This document shows positions 26,002-34,384 of a stretch of 64,000 nt of DNA, one piece after another (position 1 is the stretch's first letter; each line of letters opens with the position of its first letter). This stretch comes from Nonomuraea sediminis (GTDB lineage Bacteria > Actinomycetota > Actinomycetes > Streptosporangiales > Streptosporangiaceae): the NCBI RefSeq assembly GCF_018531495.1, contig NZ_JAHDTI010000007.1, positions 310,001 to 374,000 of the forward strand, given 5' to 3'. Position numbers and translations under genes: made by a program. Under the pieces are notes generated by a model. That model was given only the letters and a program-made list of their open reading frames with translations, did no database searches and had not been told where the DNA came from.

Positions 26002-27775
26002 CTACAGGCGAGCCCGGGCGGCCAGCCGTACGGCGAGCGGCGCCCAGGCGGCCAGGGGCACCAGCAGGAACACGGCCCCGGCCATGCGCTGGTCGGCGAC
26101 GAGGTCCGGCACGCCAGGCGGCGCGGCCAGGGCGAACCAGTCCGGTGCGACCTTCGGTCCGACCAGCAGATACGTGCCGAGGGCCAGGTGCACGGCGGCC
26201 ATCGACGCCAGTAGCCGGACCCGCGCGGCCCCCGGGAACGGGCGGGGCAGCGGATCGACGCCGACCAGGACCCAGGACACGAGCAGCCCCAGGCAGAGGA
26301 AGACCGTCTCGGTGATCAGGTGGGGGGCGTAACCGGCCAACGACCAGGGCAGCCATGCCGTGCCGTACAGGAGGAGGTAGAGCGCTGGGTAGGCGACCAG
26401 GAGGACAGTGGGGTGGGTGATCCGCTTTCCGAAGGCGCGCGAGCCCAGGTCACCGTACTGCGAGGCGGTCGTGGTGGCCTGCGCGGCGAGCGTGACCGGA
26501 GCGGCCAGGCACAGCAGGACGGGAGCGACGACGGCCAGCGCGACGTGCTGGATGGCGTCGATCGACAGCATCGCCCGCGCGTAGCCGCCGAACCCGGTGA
26601 GGAGGACGAGCGCCGTCAGCCCCAGCCCGGCATACCAGGCGACGGTACGGCCCGGCGGCCACGCGGGCAGCCTGTGCACCCCGACCAGGTAACCGGCGGC
26701 GGGCAACGCCAGCAGCAGCACGACCAGCGGATCCAGGCGCACCTGGCTGATCAGCGCGCCTGTGGAGAAGGGCGCCAGCGCGTACTCCAGGACGAGGTGT
26801 TCATGGCCACCGCCGTCGCCGGGCGGCGGCGGGGTGCGGGACAGGCCCACGGCCAGACCCATGGTCGCCACCATCACGGTCACCTCGCCCGCGGCCAGCC
26901 GGGCGAAGGTGTGGCGCACGCCGCGGTCGGCGATACCGGTGACCGTGCGGTCGCGGTGGTTCCAGCCGAACCAGGCGAGGATCGCCAGGGCCGCGACCTT
27001 GGCCAGGACGAGCACGCCGTACCTGCTCTGCCACAGGTCCGACGGCGTGTTCAGCCGCACCCACGCGCTGACCACGCCGGAGAAGGCCACCGCGGCGAAG
27101 CAGCACAGGGCGATCGTGCTGAACCTGGGCAGCACCACGGTCAGATCCTCGGAGCGGCGGAAGCAGACCAGGACCGCGCCCAGCCCGCCCACCCAGAGCG
27201 ACACCGCCACCAGGTGCGCCATCAGCGCGGAGATCGCCAGATCGTGGTCGCCCGCCGAGGCGGCGTGGCCCACGTAGACGGGCGGGAGCAGCCCGAACAC
27301 AGCGACCACCAGCGGGATCCACCGGGGCAGCCGCCGCACGAGCGTGGCCGCCGGCACCACGACGGCCACGGCCGACACCACCCGCAGCGCCTGCGTCTGC
27401 GGCAGCGACGGGCCGTAGGCCAGGACTTCGGGCTTGGCGAGCAGCTCGGGCACCGGAATCGGGAGGAAGTCCGACAGCGTCAGCACGTAGCTCAGCAGCG
27501 CGGCGAGCGCCCAGCCGAGCGCCCACCGGCCGCCCGCGCGCAGGCACCTGGCGGACTCCGGCGAGCCGGCCGGAGCCAGCACGGCCGCGGCGAGCAGCGT
27601 CCCCACGCAGGCGACGGCGCACACGTCATAGATGAACCGCGCCAGCGGCAGGCCCCAGTCGGTCAGGTCCCGCGGTGGGCAGCCCGGCGATCTCCGGCAC
27701 ACCCGCGCCACCGCCGAACCCCAGCACGACGACCAGCGTGACGACGCTCGCGCCCAATGCGGCACCGACCCTCAT
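26002..27775 (-). pseudogene. CopD-CtaG fusion membrane protein with an apparent frameshift near its N-terminus
   Basis: A large copper-related membrane protein: an N-terminal CopD-type domain (about eight helices) and a C-terminal caa3_CtaG domain (about seven helices, with DAIQHVALAVVAPVLLCLAAP). The fusion is common in actinobacteria and is linked to copper supply to cytochrome c oxidase. The expected start, MRVGAALGASVVTLVVVLGF at 27775, lies in a different frame from the body, which picks up at DLTDWGLPLARF. The frames part near 27667-27690 next to a GGGAC run, so a one- or two-base indel is likely. The body frame has a nominal start at 27765, but that N-terminus is not hydrophobic. It may be a sequencing error in a functional gene. 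Confidence 0.75.
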
Positions 27776-27801
27776 GGCGGATTGCTCCCGTGTGGCGATG
27801 G

Positions 27802-28281
27802 TCACGCCGGCCGCTTGGCGAGGTCGGCCAGCGTCGCGCGGTGCTCGGTGATGATGCGGTCCGCCAGCTCGCGCGTCGGCCCGTGCCTGCCCGCCGCCTT
27901 GACTGCTTCGGCCATCTGGATGCCGTGCTCCAGCTGCGTGGACAGCGCCGCCATCCACCGGCGATCGAACCCCGGGCCCGCCCGCAGTTCCGCGCCTACC
28001 TGCGCGACCGGGACCGGAGGCGGGGGTGCCTGCCAGGAACGCAACCACGCCGACATCGTCGCGATGTCGGCTTCCTCGGCAGGAACGAGCTTCGCGCTCA
28101 GGCCGCGGACGTAGGCGCTTTCGCCACGTCCCGACGCCAGCTTGGCCAGCTGGATGGTCTGGCGGTGGTGGACGATCATGTCCTCGCTGAAGCGCACGTC
28201 CGCCTGGTCGTGATCGGCGGACGAGCCGCACGCGACCGTCGTCATCAGGCACACCGCGGCAATGGCGGTCTTCCATCGCAT
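27802..28281 (-). CDS. DUF305-family lipoprotein
   Basis: A 159-residue secreted protein of the DUF305 family (ferritin-like four-helix type, often near copper genes). A signal peptide with lipobox T-T-V-A-C precedes the domain; key motifs are FSEDMIVHHRQTIQLA and the C-terminal TQLEHGIQMAEAVKAAG with ADRIITEHRATLADL. The paired His and Met residues in the helices are likely metal ligands. The ATG at 28281 is chosen; a TTG at 28317 would add 12 residues. It lies 26 bases before the CopD-CtaG start and shares its transcript. Confidence 0.87.
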   Translation of the reverse strand: MRWKTAIAAVCLMTTVACGSSADHDQADVRFSEDMIVHHRQTIQLAKLASGRGESAYVRGLSAKLVPAEEADIATMSAWLRSWQAPPPPVPVAQVGAELRAGPGFDRRWMAALSTQLEHGIQMAEAVKAAGRHGPTRELADRIITEHRATLADLAKRPA

Positions 28282-28369
28282 GAACGGGGATACGCGCAGT
28301 GCGGCACGGCGGTTCAAGGTGGTGAACGCTCCTGCGTCCGTGGCGCGGCTTTGATCGCGCGCGGCAGCG

Positions 28370-28711
28370 TCACGGCCTCGGCCGGGTACTGCCGGTGCCC
28401 GCCGCGCGTCCGGTCAGCGCGTCCAGCACCCGGATGTGCTCGGAGGGGACGGCCACGTCCAGGGTCACCTCGTCCGCGATGGTCAGCGTGAAGGTGAAGA
28501 AGGAGCAGCACCCGGTTTCCCTGGCCGCCAGCTCGGCCGCCCGGGCGGCGGTCTCTGGATGGCGGGTCAGGCCCAGCCGCAGCAGTTCCGGCCGCGGCCA
28601 GGTCACCGACAGTACGGCCTGCGAGAACAGGGCATCGAACTCGGCGACTCGCAGCGGCTGCTCCTCGGTCGGCAGCGTGCACGCCTGCGGCACCCACGAT
28701 GGGAGGTCCAT
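28370..28711 (-). CDS. Small protein with Cys-Cys-Ser-Phe-Phe motif, first gene of the metal operon
   Basis: A 113-residue cytosolic protein. It begins MDLPSWVPQACTLPTEEQPL and carries RVAEFDALF, AARETGCCSFFTFTL and a final VPSEHIRVLDAL segment. The Cys pair plus Cys11 could bind a soft metal or metalloid. Similar small proteins are, to my recollection, common beside MerR-type regulators in actinomycetes, but I cannot assign a function. It is preceded by a MerR-type promoter with almost no leader, and followed after 88 bases by the DUF305 gene. Confidence 0.7.
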   Translation of the reverse strand: MDLPSWVPQACTLPTEEQPLRVAEFDALFSQAVLSVTWPRPELLRLGLTRHPETAARAAELAARETGCCSFFTFTLTIADEVTLDVAVPSEHIRVLDALTGRAAGTGSTRPRP

Positions 28712-28719
28712 GCCTCGAC

Positions 28720-28748
28720 GTTAAGCCTGTACCCGGTACCGCATGCAA
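28720..28748 (-). promoter_or_regulatory. MerR-type promoter with central dyad
   Basis: On the - strand TTGCAT (28748-28743) and CTTAAC (28725-28720) are possible -35 and -10 boxes with a 17-19 base spacer. The spacer is filled by a near-perfect dyad, CTGTACC and GGTACCG around one base (28727-28741), the hallmark of MerR-controlled promoters. The predicted start is within a few bases of the ATG at 28711, so the transcript is nearly leaderless. No merR gene is in this window. Confidence 0.6.
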
Positions 28749-28786
28749 GCCCCATCGTGGACGTAGCCGTGTAAGCAGGATGACCA

Positions 28787-28813
28787 GCGCCGCGGCCTTG
28801 TGGGCCGCGGCGC
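28787..28813 (-). terminator. GC-rich hairpin, likely end of the catabolic operon
   Basis: A perfect 11-bp stem GCGCCGCGGCC / GGCCGCGGCGC with a five-base loop begins ten bases past the M24 gene stop. It lacks a U tract, which is common for actinobacterial terminators. It also separates the catabolic operon from the MerR-type promoter beyond. Confidence 0.7.
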
Positions 28814-28823
28814 CCGGGCAGGG

Positions 28824-30053
28824 TCAATCGACTACGTTCAGCCGGTTCGGGATGGTGTTGAGTTCCTCCGGGCCGTCTGCTGTAAGGAGCACGGTGCCGC
28901 CGATGCAGACGCGCTTGCCGTCCCGCAGAGCGTTCGGCTCGAACGCGAAGGCGTGTCCCTCCGTGATCTCGAAGTCGCCGTCGAGGTCCACACCGCTCGG
29001 CAGTTTCTCCAGGCGCGACAGTGCCGGGTCGACCTCCGGGTGCAGGCGGGTGGCGCTGTTGTAGAGCGGCGAGACCGTCTGGACCATCGGGCCGGTGTTC
29101 CAGGTGCGGGAGCGGTGCAGCGGCTCCTCCATGACCGCCGCGAGCTCGGAGAACCGGAGCCCGGGACGCAGCGCGGCCAGGCCGGCCTCGTAGGACTCCC
29201 GGCAGACCTCCTCCAGCTCACGGAGCAGTGCGCACGGCTCGCCGAGGGACACGTCGATCTGCTGCTGTGATTCCATGCCCGCGTAGAACGCGAAGATCTC
29301 CGCCGCGATGGTGTCGCCGCGGCGCATCACGTGCGGGGCGCCTCCCATGCCGAACCACTCGGGGATGGTCCAGGCGAAGCGCGACCCTCCCGCGCGCTCC
29401 AGCATGAACGGCCAGCGCATCCAGCCGCCGCCGGAGATGATCGCGTGGAAGGCGGCGGCGGCGATCTCGTGCTCGTTCGCGCCCTCGCGCACCTTGCCGA
29501 CGAACGCCGCGCAGGCCGCCTCGCCGAGTCGCGCGGCCCGGCGGAGGAGAACCTGCTCTTCCGCGCTCTTGACGAGCGCGAGCGACTCGTACTCGGCGGA
29601 GATGTCGACCCAGGTCACGTCGGGGAGCAGCGAGAGCACGCGCGTCCACTCGCCGAACGGGATGACTCCGGCCCAGTCGCCGACGAACCGGCTGGTGAGG
29701 CCCACGACGCCGAGCGCCGTCCGGTCCAGTCCGCGTTCCCGCACCGCGCCGGCGAGGTTGGCGAGCCTGTCGCCGTGCGCCCAGTCGTCGACCCAGCGTT
29801 CCCAGCGGGCGCCCGGTTCGTCGAAGCGGCCGAGGGGGACGTCGCCGACCAGCAGCAGCGGGTCGCCGGTACGGGTGAACAGCACAACCGAGTGGGTGAC
29901 CTCGTTGGTGATGTAGGAGTCGGCGGAGTCCCGGCCGTAGCCGAACACGACTACTCCGTCGAGCCCGGAACGTTCCAGCAGAGCCCGGATCGAGGCCCAG
30001 CGGCGGTCACGCTCGCGCAGGCTCAGGGTCGGATACTCCAAGATGTCGGTCAT
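28824..30053 (-). CDS. M24-family (creatinase/aminopeptidase P-like) protein with degenerate metal site
   Basis: A 409-residue pita-bread protein: an N-terminal creatinase-like domain (about 15-160) and a C-terminal M24 domain. It is the last gene of the ten-gene operon and overlaps the TIM-barrel gene by four bases. Compared with the standard M24 pattern, the first Asp ligand is Glu (GDTIAAEIF), the second is replaced by Gln (GMESQQQID), the GHGxG histidine motif is not seen, and the last Glu is lost (GGTVLLTADG); only the ITEGHAFAFEPN glutamate is kept. That fits metal-free M24 amidinohydrolases such as creatinase, or an inactive homologue, rather than a peptidase. Substrate unknown. Confidence 0.75.
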   Translation of the reverse strand: MTDILEYPTLSLRERDRRWASIRALLERSGLDGVVVFGYGRDSADSYITNEVTHSVVLFTRTGDPLLLVGDVPLGRFDEPGARWERWVDDWAHGDRLANLAGAVRERGLDRTALGVVGLTSRFVGDWAGVIPFGEWTRVLSLLPDVTWVDISAEYESLALVKSAEEQVLLRRAARLGEAACAAFVGKVREGANEHEIAAAAFHAIISGGGWMRWPFMLERAGGSRFAWTIPEWFGMGGAPHVMRRGDTIAAEIFAFYAGMESQQQIDVSLGEPCALLRELEEVCRESYEAGLAALRPGLRFSELAAVMEEPLHRSRTWNTGPMVQTVSPLYNSATRLHPEVDPALSRLEKLPSGVDLDGDFEITEGHAFAFEPNALRDGKRVCIGGTVLLTADGPEELNTIPNRLNVVD

Positions 30054-31108
30054 ATGCGTGCTTCTCTTTCGGTGGACGGCGGGAGGGACGCGACGAGCTC
30101 GCGCAGGCGACGCGCGCTCTCCCTGATGAATTCGAGCGGCTCGCCCGGTGTGACCGGCGCTCTGAGCTGGTGCAGGTCCGGCGCGGACCCGGCCGCGGCG
30201 CGCGCCTCGTACGCCCGCGTCAGCCGTACGACCTCGAGCGCCTCCGCGGCGGTCAGATCCGGATGCGCCCGCTGCCAGCGCTCGTCGTCGATGTGCAGCG
30301 ACATCTCGGCGCGGCTGCTGATGATGCCCTCGATGGAGAGCATCACGTCGCGGCCGGCGAGCGGTGCGAGCAGCGCGGGCCAGTCGATCACGCCCTGGCC
30401 GACGGGGAGCAGGAACCGGCCGATGCCCTCGTCGGTGAACGCCAGGGCGACGTCGCGGATGTGAGTGGCCCGCACGTACGGCGCGGCACGGCGCATCGCG
30501 CGCACCGGATCCTCGCAGCGCACGAGCACGTTCGCGGTGTCGAAGGTGATGCCGAGCACGTCGGCGCCCACCGCCTCGACGATCCGGACCAGCTCGAACG
30601 TCGTGATCTCCTCGTGCGTCTCGAGGTCGAGATGCGCGCCGACGTCCCGGGCGATCGGCGCGACCTTGCCGAGGAAGCGCTCGATGGCGGCCAGTTGCCG
30701 CGGCCAGCTCACGTCGGTACGGAAGCGGTCGCAGGCGTACAGCCCGCTGAAGCGGAACTGGTAGTTCGCCGTCGCGGTCCACAGCTCCCGGACGCCGGCG
30801 TCCGCCGCGGCGGTGATCATCCGGCGCATGCCGAGGAGGTAGTCGCCGTCGCCGAGCGCGCGGACCGCGGGCGACTCGGGGTTGGCGAACGGGTTCACCT
30901 TCCCCACCCCCGCCTGGACCCGCAGGCCCAGCGCCTGCGCGGCCTGCACGGCGTCACGCAACTCCGCCGGGTCGAGGGCCTGGCTCAGTTCGAGCACCGA
31001 CCGGAAGAACACGCCGTCCAGGCCGAGCGCCGCCGCCTGCTCGAGCAGCCAGACCGCTCCCTTCCCTGGGGCGTCCGGGAACTTGGAGCTGTCGACACCG
31101 ACTCTCAC
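30050..31108 (-). CDS. Xylose-isomerase-like TIM-barrel protein, copy A
   Basis: A 352-residue sugar-phosphate isomerase/epimerase-fold protein starting at a GTG overlapping the oxidase stop (GTGA). Expected metal ligands are Glu in LDLETHEEITTFE, Asp in FDTANVLV, His in ATHIRDVAL and Glu in LSIEGIISS. Other family marks are AGVGKVNPF and ACDRFRTDVSW. It is roughly half identical to the protein at 32502, with every ligand shared. Enzymes of this fold isomerise or epimerise sugars or keto acids or open rings; the operon suggests a step in breaking down an imported amide or heterocycle. Confidence 0.83.
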   Translation of the reverse strand: MRVGVDSSKFPDAPGKGAVWLLEQAAALGLDGVFFRSVLELSQALDPAELRDAVQAAQALGLRVQAGVGKVNPFANPESPAVRALGDGDYLLGMRRMITAAADAGVRELWTATANYQFRFSGLYACDRFRTDVSWPRQLAAIERFLGKVAPIARDVGAHLDLETHEEITTFELVRIVEAVGADVLGITFDTANVLVRCEDPVRAMRRAAPYVRATHIRDVALAFTDEGIGRFLLPVGQGVIDWPALLAPLAGRDVMLSIEGIISSRAEMSLHIDDERWQRAHPDLTAAEALEVVRLTRAYEARAAAGSAPDLHQLRAPVTPGEPLEFIRESARRLRELVASLPPSTEREARI

Positions 31109-32523
31109 TCCGCGGCCGCGAGGTCGACGAGGCCGTGGTCGAACACATTCAGCGGGTCGTAGCGGCGCTTCAGCTCCACCAACCGGTCGTACTTCGGACC
31201 GTAGATCTCGCGCGCGCCGCCCTCGTCCTCGTGCTCGGAGGTGAAGTTGACGTAACTGCCGTTCTCCCACCCCGCGACGGCGGCTGAGAACCGCTTGACC
31301 CACGCCACCAGTGGCGCGCGCTCGTCGGGGTACTCCCAGTCGGCGCCGATGTTGCCGGCCCAGCGGGAGTGGATGCCCGAGGTGGAGTCGTTCGCGTGGT
31401 CGCGCGGCTGGAGCCGGCCCGCGATGAGCTCGAACGGGCACATCGTCTGATGCGTGATGAACGAGCTCGAGTTGAGCGAGCGCCCAGGGTAGGCGTCGAC
31501 GTGCTCGATGGCGAGGTCGAGCAGCTCGTCGGGGAGCTCGCCGAAGGCGACGTGCCGCCAGTAGTGCGCGATGCCGTACCGGAACTCGTCGTCGGTCGCG
31601 TGCTGCAGCGTCACGTGGGGGATGGAGCGCACCGTCTGATGGATCGGCTCGCCCGCCTGGAACATCGGCGCGCTGAGCGCCGGCTCGTCGGCCGGATCGC
31701 CGTAGGTGACGGTCGCCACCGAGACGATCGGCTTGCCGCGGTGCTCCCGGGGCAGCTGCGACCAGTACTCCGGGCTGCGGTAGAGCCGCACATAGGTCCC
31801 GACGTTGTCCGGCATCGCCGGGCCCTGCTCGCGGAACAGCCGCAGCACCTGCTTGCGGGACTCCGCCGGGTAGAGGGCGAGGCGTACCGTCGCCAGGCCT
31901 GGGAGGTCCACGTAGCCGAAGACGAACTCGGTCGCGATGCCGAAGTTGTGCCCCGCGCCCTTGAGCGCCCAGAACAGGTCGGGGTCGTTCTCGGCGTTGA
32001 CCCGGCGCACGTTGCCGTCCGCGGTGACCAGCTCCACCTCGCGCAGGAAGTCGACCGTGGAGCCGAACATGCGGGAGAGATAGCCCATCCCGCCGCCGAG
32101 GGTGAGGCCGGCCACGCCGGTGTGGGAGACCACGCCGGCCGGAAGGGCGATGTCGTACGGCTCCGCCGCGCGGTCCACGTCGCCCCAGCGGCAGCCGGCG
32201 CCCACCGTGATCGTTCGCGTCTCCGTGTCGACGGACACCGAACGCATCAGCCCGGTGTCGATGAGCACGCTGCCGTCCGCGACGCTGGTCCCGGCGAGAT
32301 TGTGCCCTCCGCCGCGGACGGTCAGCGGGAAGGCGTTCGCCACGCACCAGCGCAGCGCGTCCGCGACGTCTGCCGTGCTCGTGCAGCGCACGATCGCCGC
32401 CGGGTGCTGGTCGATGTCGGCGTTCCAGACGCGGCGCAGCGACTCGTACCCCGGCTGACCCGGGTACACCACGTCGCAGCCGACGGCGGATGCGAGGCTG
32501 GTCAGGACGTCGGGTTCGGGCAT
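31105..32523 (-). CDS. FAD-linked oxidase with covalent-flavin motif (BBE-like)
   Basis: A 472-residue oxidase of the vanillyl-alcohol-oxidase/PCMH superfamily. The FAD-binding domain (about 38-215) carries RGGGHNLAG, where the His normally binds FAD covalently, and SHTGVAGLTLGGGMGYLSR. At the second attachment position typical of bicovalent enzymes (Cys) this protein has His/Ser, so one covalent bond is expected. The C-terminus has the berberine-bridge-like tail (YGPKYDRLVELKRRYDPLNVF). Members oxidise alcohols, sugars or amines with O2. It lies between two paralogous TIM-barrel genes and overlaps both. Confidence 0.87.
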   Translation of the reverse strand: MPEPDVLTSLASAVGCDVVYPGQPGYESLRRVWNADIDQHPAAIVRCTSTADVADALRWCVANAFPLTVRGGGHNLAGTSVADGSVLIDTGLMRSVSVDTETRTITVGAGCRWGDVDRAAEPYDIALPAGVVSHTGVAGLTLGGGMGYLSRMFGSTVDFLREVELVTADGNVRRVNAENDPDLFWALKGAGHNFGIATEFVFGYVDLPGLATVRLALYPAESRKQVLRLFREQGPAMPDNVGTYVRLYRSPEYWSQLPREHRGKPIVSVATVTYGDPADEPALSAPMFQAGEPIHQTVRSIPHVTLQHATDDEFRYGIAHYWRHVAFGELPDELLDLAIEHVDAYPGRSLNSSSFITHQTMCPFELIAGRLQPRDHANDSTSGIHSRWAGNIGADWEYPDERAPLVAWVKRFSAAVAGWENGSYVNFTSEHEDEGGAREIYGPKYDRLVELKRRYDPLNVFDHGLVDLAAAE

Positions 32524-33560
32524 GGGGTGCGTTCTCCTTCACTGGCGAGGGTTTCGAGGAGCGCGCGGAGCTCGGCGAGCGATTCGCCGAGGAACGCGCG
32601 CAGGTCCGGGCCGCAGCGTCGCAGCTCGTCGAGCCCCGGCCGGAGGCCGGCGTCGGCCGCGAGCGAGCGCAGCTCCTCCAGGTCGGACCGGGTCATGTCG
32701 GGATGCGCCGGCCACCACCGCGGGTCGTCGGGGAGCAGCGACATCTCCGCCCGCGTGCCGCCGACGCCCTCGATGACGAGGTCGATCTCCGGCTGTACGG
32801 CCAGCAGCGTGCCGAGGAGCCGCGGCCAGTCGGTCATCCCGCGGCCGATCGGCATGAGGAAGCGCGAGAGCCCCTGCTCCGCCTCGGCGAGTACCGCGTC
32901 GCGCAGATGGGTCATGTGGGTGTACGGCGCGACGCGGGCCACGGCCGGTCCGATGGGCTCGCCGCGGACGGGCAGGTTCGCGGGGTCGAGGCAAACGCCG
33001 AGGACGTCGGGGCCGACCTGGTCGATCAGGCGCAGGATCTCGAAGGTGGTGATCTCCTCGTGCGTCTCGAGGTTGAGGCGCACGCCGTACTCGCGGAGCA
33101 CGGGCGCGAGCGCGAGCAGGAAGTCGCGGGTCGCGGCGAGCTGGTCGTCCCAGTCCACGTCGGTGCGGAAGCGATCGAAGCAGAGCAGCCCCGGGTAGGC
33201 CTTGAAGCCGCCGGTGGCCGTCCAGGCCTCGGTCCATCCGTGTTCCGCGCACAAGCGGATCAGCCGTTCCATGCCGGCCAGGTAGCTGCCGCCCCCGAGA
33301 TCCCGGACGCGCGGAAGCTCCGCGGTCATGTACGGGTTGACCTTGCCGAGCCCGAGCTGGACGAACATCCCGCGTTCCCGGGCCGCTTCGGCGAACGCGC
33401 CGATCGCGCCCTGGTCGAGCTCGGGGAAGGCTTCGTCGACCGTACGCACAAGGATGCCTTCGAACCCGAGCCCCGCCACGGCGTCGAGGGCCGCGAGCGG
33501 GTCCGCCCCCAGCAGGGAGGAGCCGCCGGAGAACTTGACGTCGGCGCCGATCCTGGTCAT
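32502..33560 (-). CDS. Xylose-isomerase-like TIM-barrel protein, copy B
   Basis: A 352-residue paralogue of the protein at 30050. Shared elements are LGLGKVNPYMTAELPRVRDL, CFDRFRTDVDW, LNLETHEEITTFE (Glu), LDPANLPVR (Asp), MTHLRDAVL (His) and LVIEGVGG (Glu). Its start overlaps the DppF-like stop and its stop overlaps the oxidase start by 22 bases, so translation is coupled through the operon. Two homologous isomerases of equal length may form a heteromer or act on two successive intermediates. Confidence 0.83.
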   Translation of the reverse strand: MTRIGADVKFSGGSSLLGADPLAALDAVAGLGFEGILVRTVDEAFPELDQGAIGAFAEAARERGMFVQLGLGKVNPYMTAELPRVRDLGGGSYLAGMERLIRLCAEHGWTEAWTATGGFKAYPGLLCFDRFRTDVDWDDQLAATRDFLLALAPVLREYGVRLNLETHEEITTFEILRLIDQVGPDVLGVCLDPANLPVRGEPIGPAVARVAPYTHMTHLRDAVLAEAEQGLSRFLMPIGRGMTDWPRLLGTLLAVQPEIDLVIEGVGGTRAEMSLLPDDPRWWPAHPDMTRSDLEELRSLAADAGLRPGLDELRRCGPDLRAFLGESLAELRALLETLASEGERTPCPNPTS

Positions 33561-34384
33561 CGCGCCGCCTCCGCCCGCAGCCGGCGCAGCTCCCGGCGCC
33601 TGCGCTCGTACCCGGGGTCGGGGATGGGCACGGCCTCGAGCAGCGCCCGCGTGTAGTCGGCACGAGGGCTGTCGTAGATCTCGGCGACGCTGCCCGAGTC
33701 GACGACGTGGCCGTGATGGAGCACGACGACGCGGCTGCACAGGTACTTCACGACCGCGAGGTCGTGGGAGACGAAGAGCACGGTCAGATCGAGCTGCTTC
33801 TGCATGTCCTTGAGCAGGTTGAGCACCTGGGCCTGCACGGAGACGTCGAGCGCGGAGACCGGCTCGTCGCACAGCAGCACCCGCGGCCCGACGACCAGCG
33901 CGCGAACGATCGCGATGCGCTGCCGCTGGCCGCCCGAGAAGTCTCGCGGATAGCGGCTCAGATGCTCGGCGTGCAGCCCGACCAGGTGGAGCAGGTCGAG
34001 GATCCGCTCCATCCGCTCGCGGGCAGAGAAGCCGCCCATGACGAGCATCGGCTCCTCCAGCAGCTGCCGCACGGTCATCCGCGGGTCGAGGCTGGAGTAC
34101 GGGTCCTGGAAGACCATCTGCACCTCGCGGCGGTAGCGGTGCAGCTCACCGCGGCCCGGCCGCGCCGGATCGATGCCGTCGTAGCGGATGCTGCCGGAGT
34201 CCTCCCGTTCGAGGCCGATCAGGCAGCGGATGATCGTCGACTTTCCCGAGCCGGATTCGCCGACGAGGCCGACGATCTCGCCCTCGGCGATCTCGAAGCT
34301 CACGTCGTCCAGCGCCTGGTGCGCGCGGCGGCCTGAGCCGAACCGCTTCGAGAGGCCGTCGACCTGGAACAGCACTCTGCTCAT
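33557..34384 (-). CDS. Oligopeptide-type ABC importer ATPase (OppF/DppF-like)
   Basis: A 275-residue ATPase. Walker A GESGSGKSTII, Q-loop MVFQDPYSSLDPRMTV, signature FSGGQRQRIAIVRAL, Walker B VLLCDEPVSALD and switch VLFVSHDLAVV are all intact. The C-terminal stretch IYDSPRADYTRALLEAVPIPDP is the OppF/DppF tail (Fe-S-binding in some homologues, but cysteines are not obvious here). It pairs with the OppD-like ATPase upstream; genes overlap by four bases. Confidence 0.92.
   Translation of the reverse strand: MSRVLFQVDGLSKRFGSGRRAHQALDDVSFEIAEGEIVGLVGESGSGKSTIIRCLIGLEREDSGSIRYDGIDPARPGRGELHRYRREVQMVFQDPYSSLDPRMTVRQLLEEPMLVMGGFSARERMERILDLLHLVGLHAEHLSRYPRDFSGGQRQRIAIVRALVVGPRVLLCDEPVSALDVSVQAQVLNLLKDMQKQLDLTVLFVSHDLAVVKYLCSRVVVLHHGHVVDSGSVAEIYDSPRADYTRALLEAVPIPDPGYERRRRELRRLRAEAAR

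Noticed and set aside
28824..30782. Single 652-residue product starting at 30782
   Set aside because: Only the part from 30053 shows M24 similarity; the upstream part overlaps the TIM-barrel gene.
30050..32542. 830-residue TIM-barrel fusion
   Set aside because: The first 478 codons overlap the oxidase gene in another frame; a GTG at 31108 with a stop-start overlap gives the normal 352-residue protein.
31369..33198. 609-codon + strand frame over the oxidase and TIM-barrel genes
   Set aside because: Antisense shadow; composition is low in hydrophobic residues and no family is seen, whereas the - strand genes have clear motifs.
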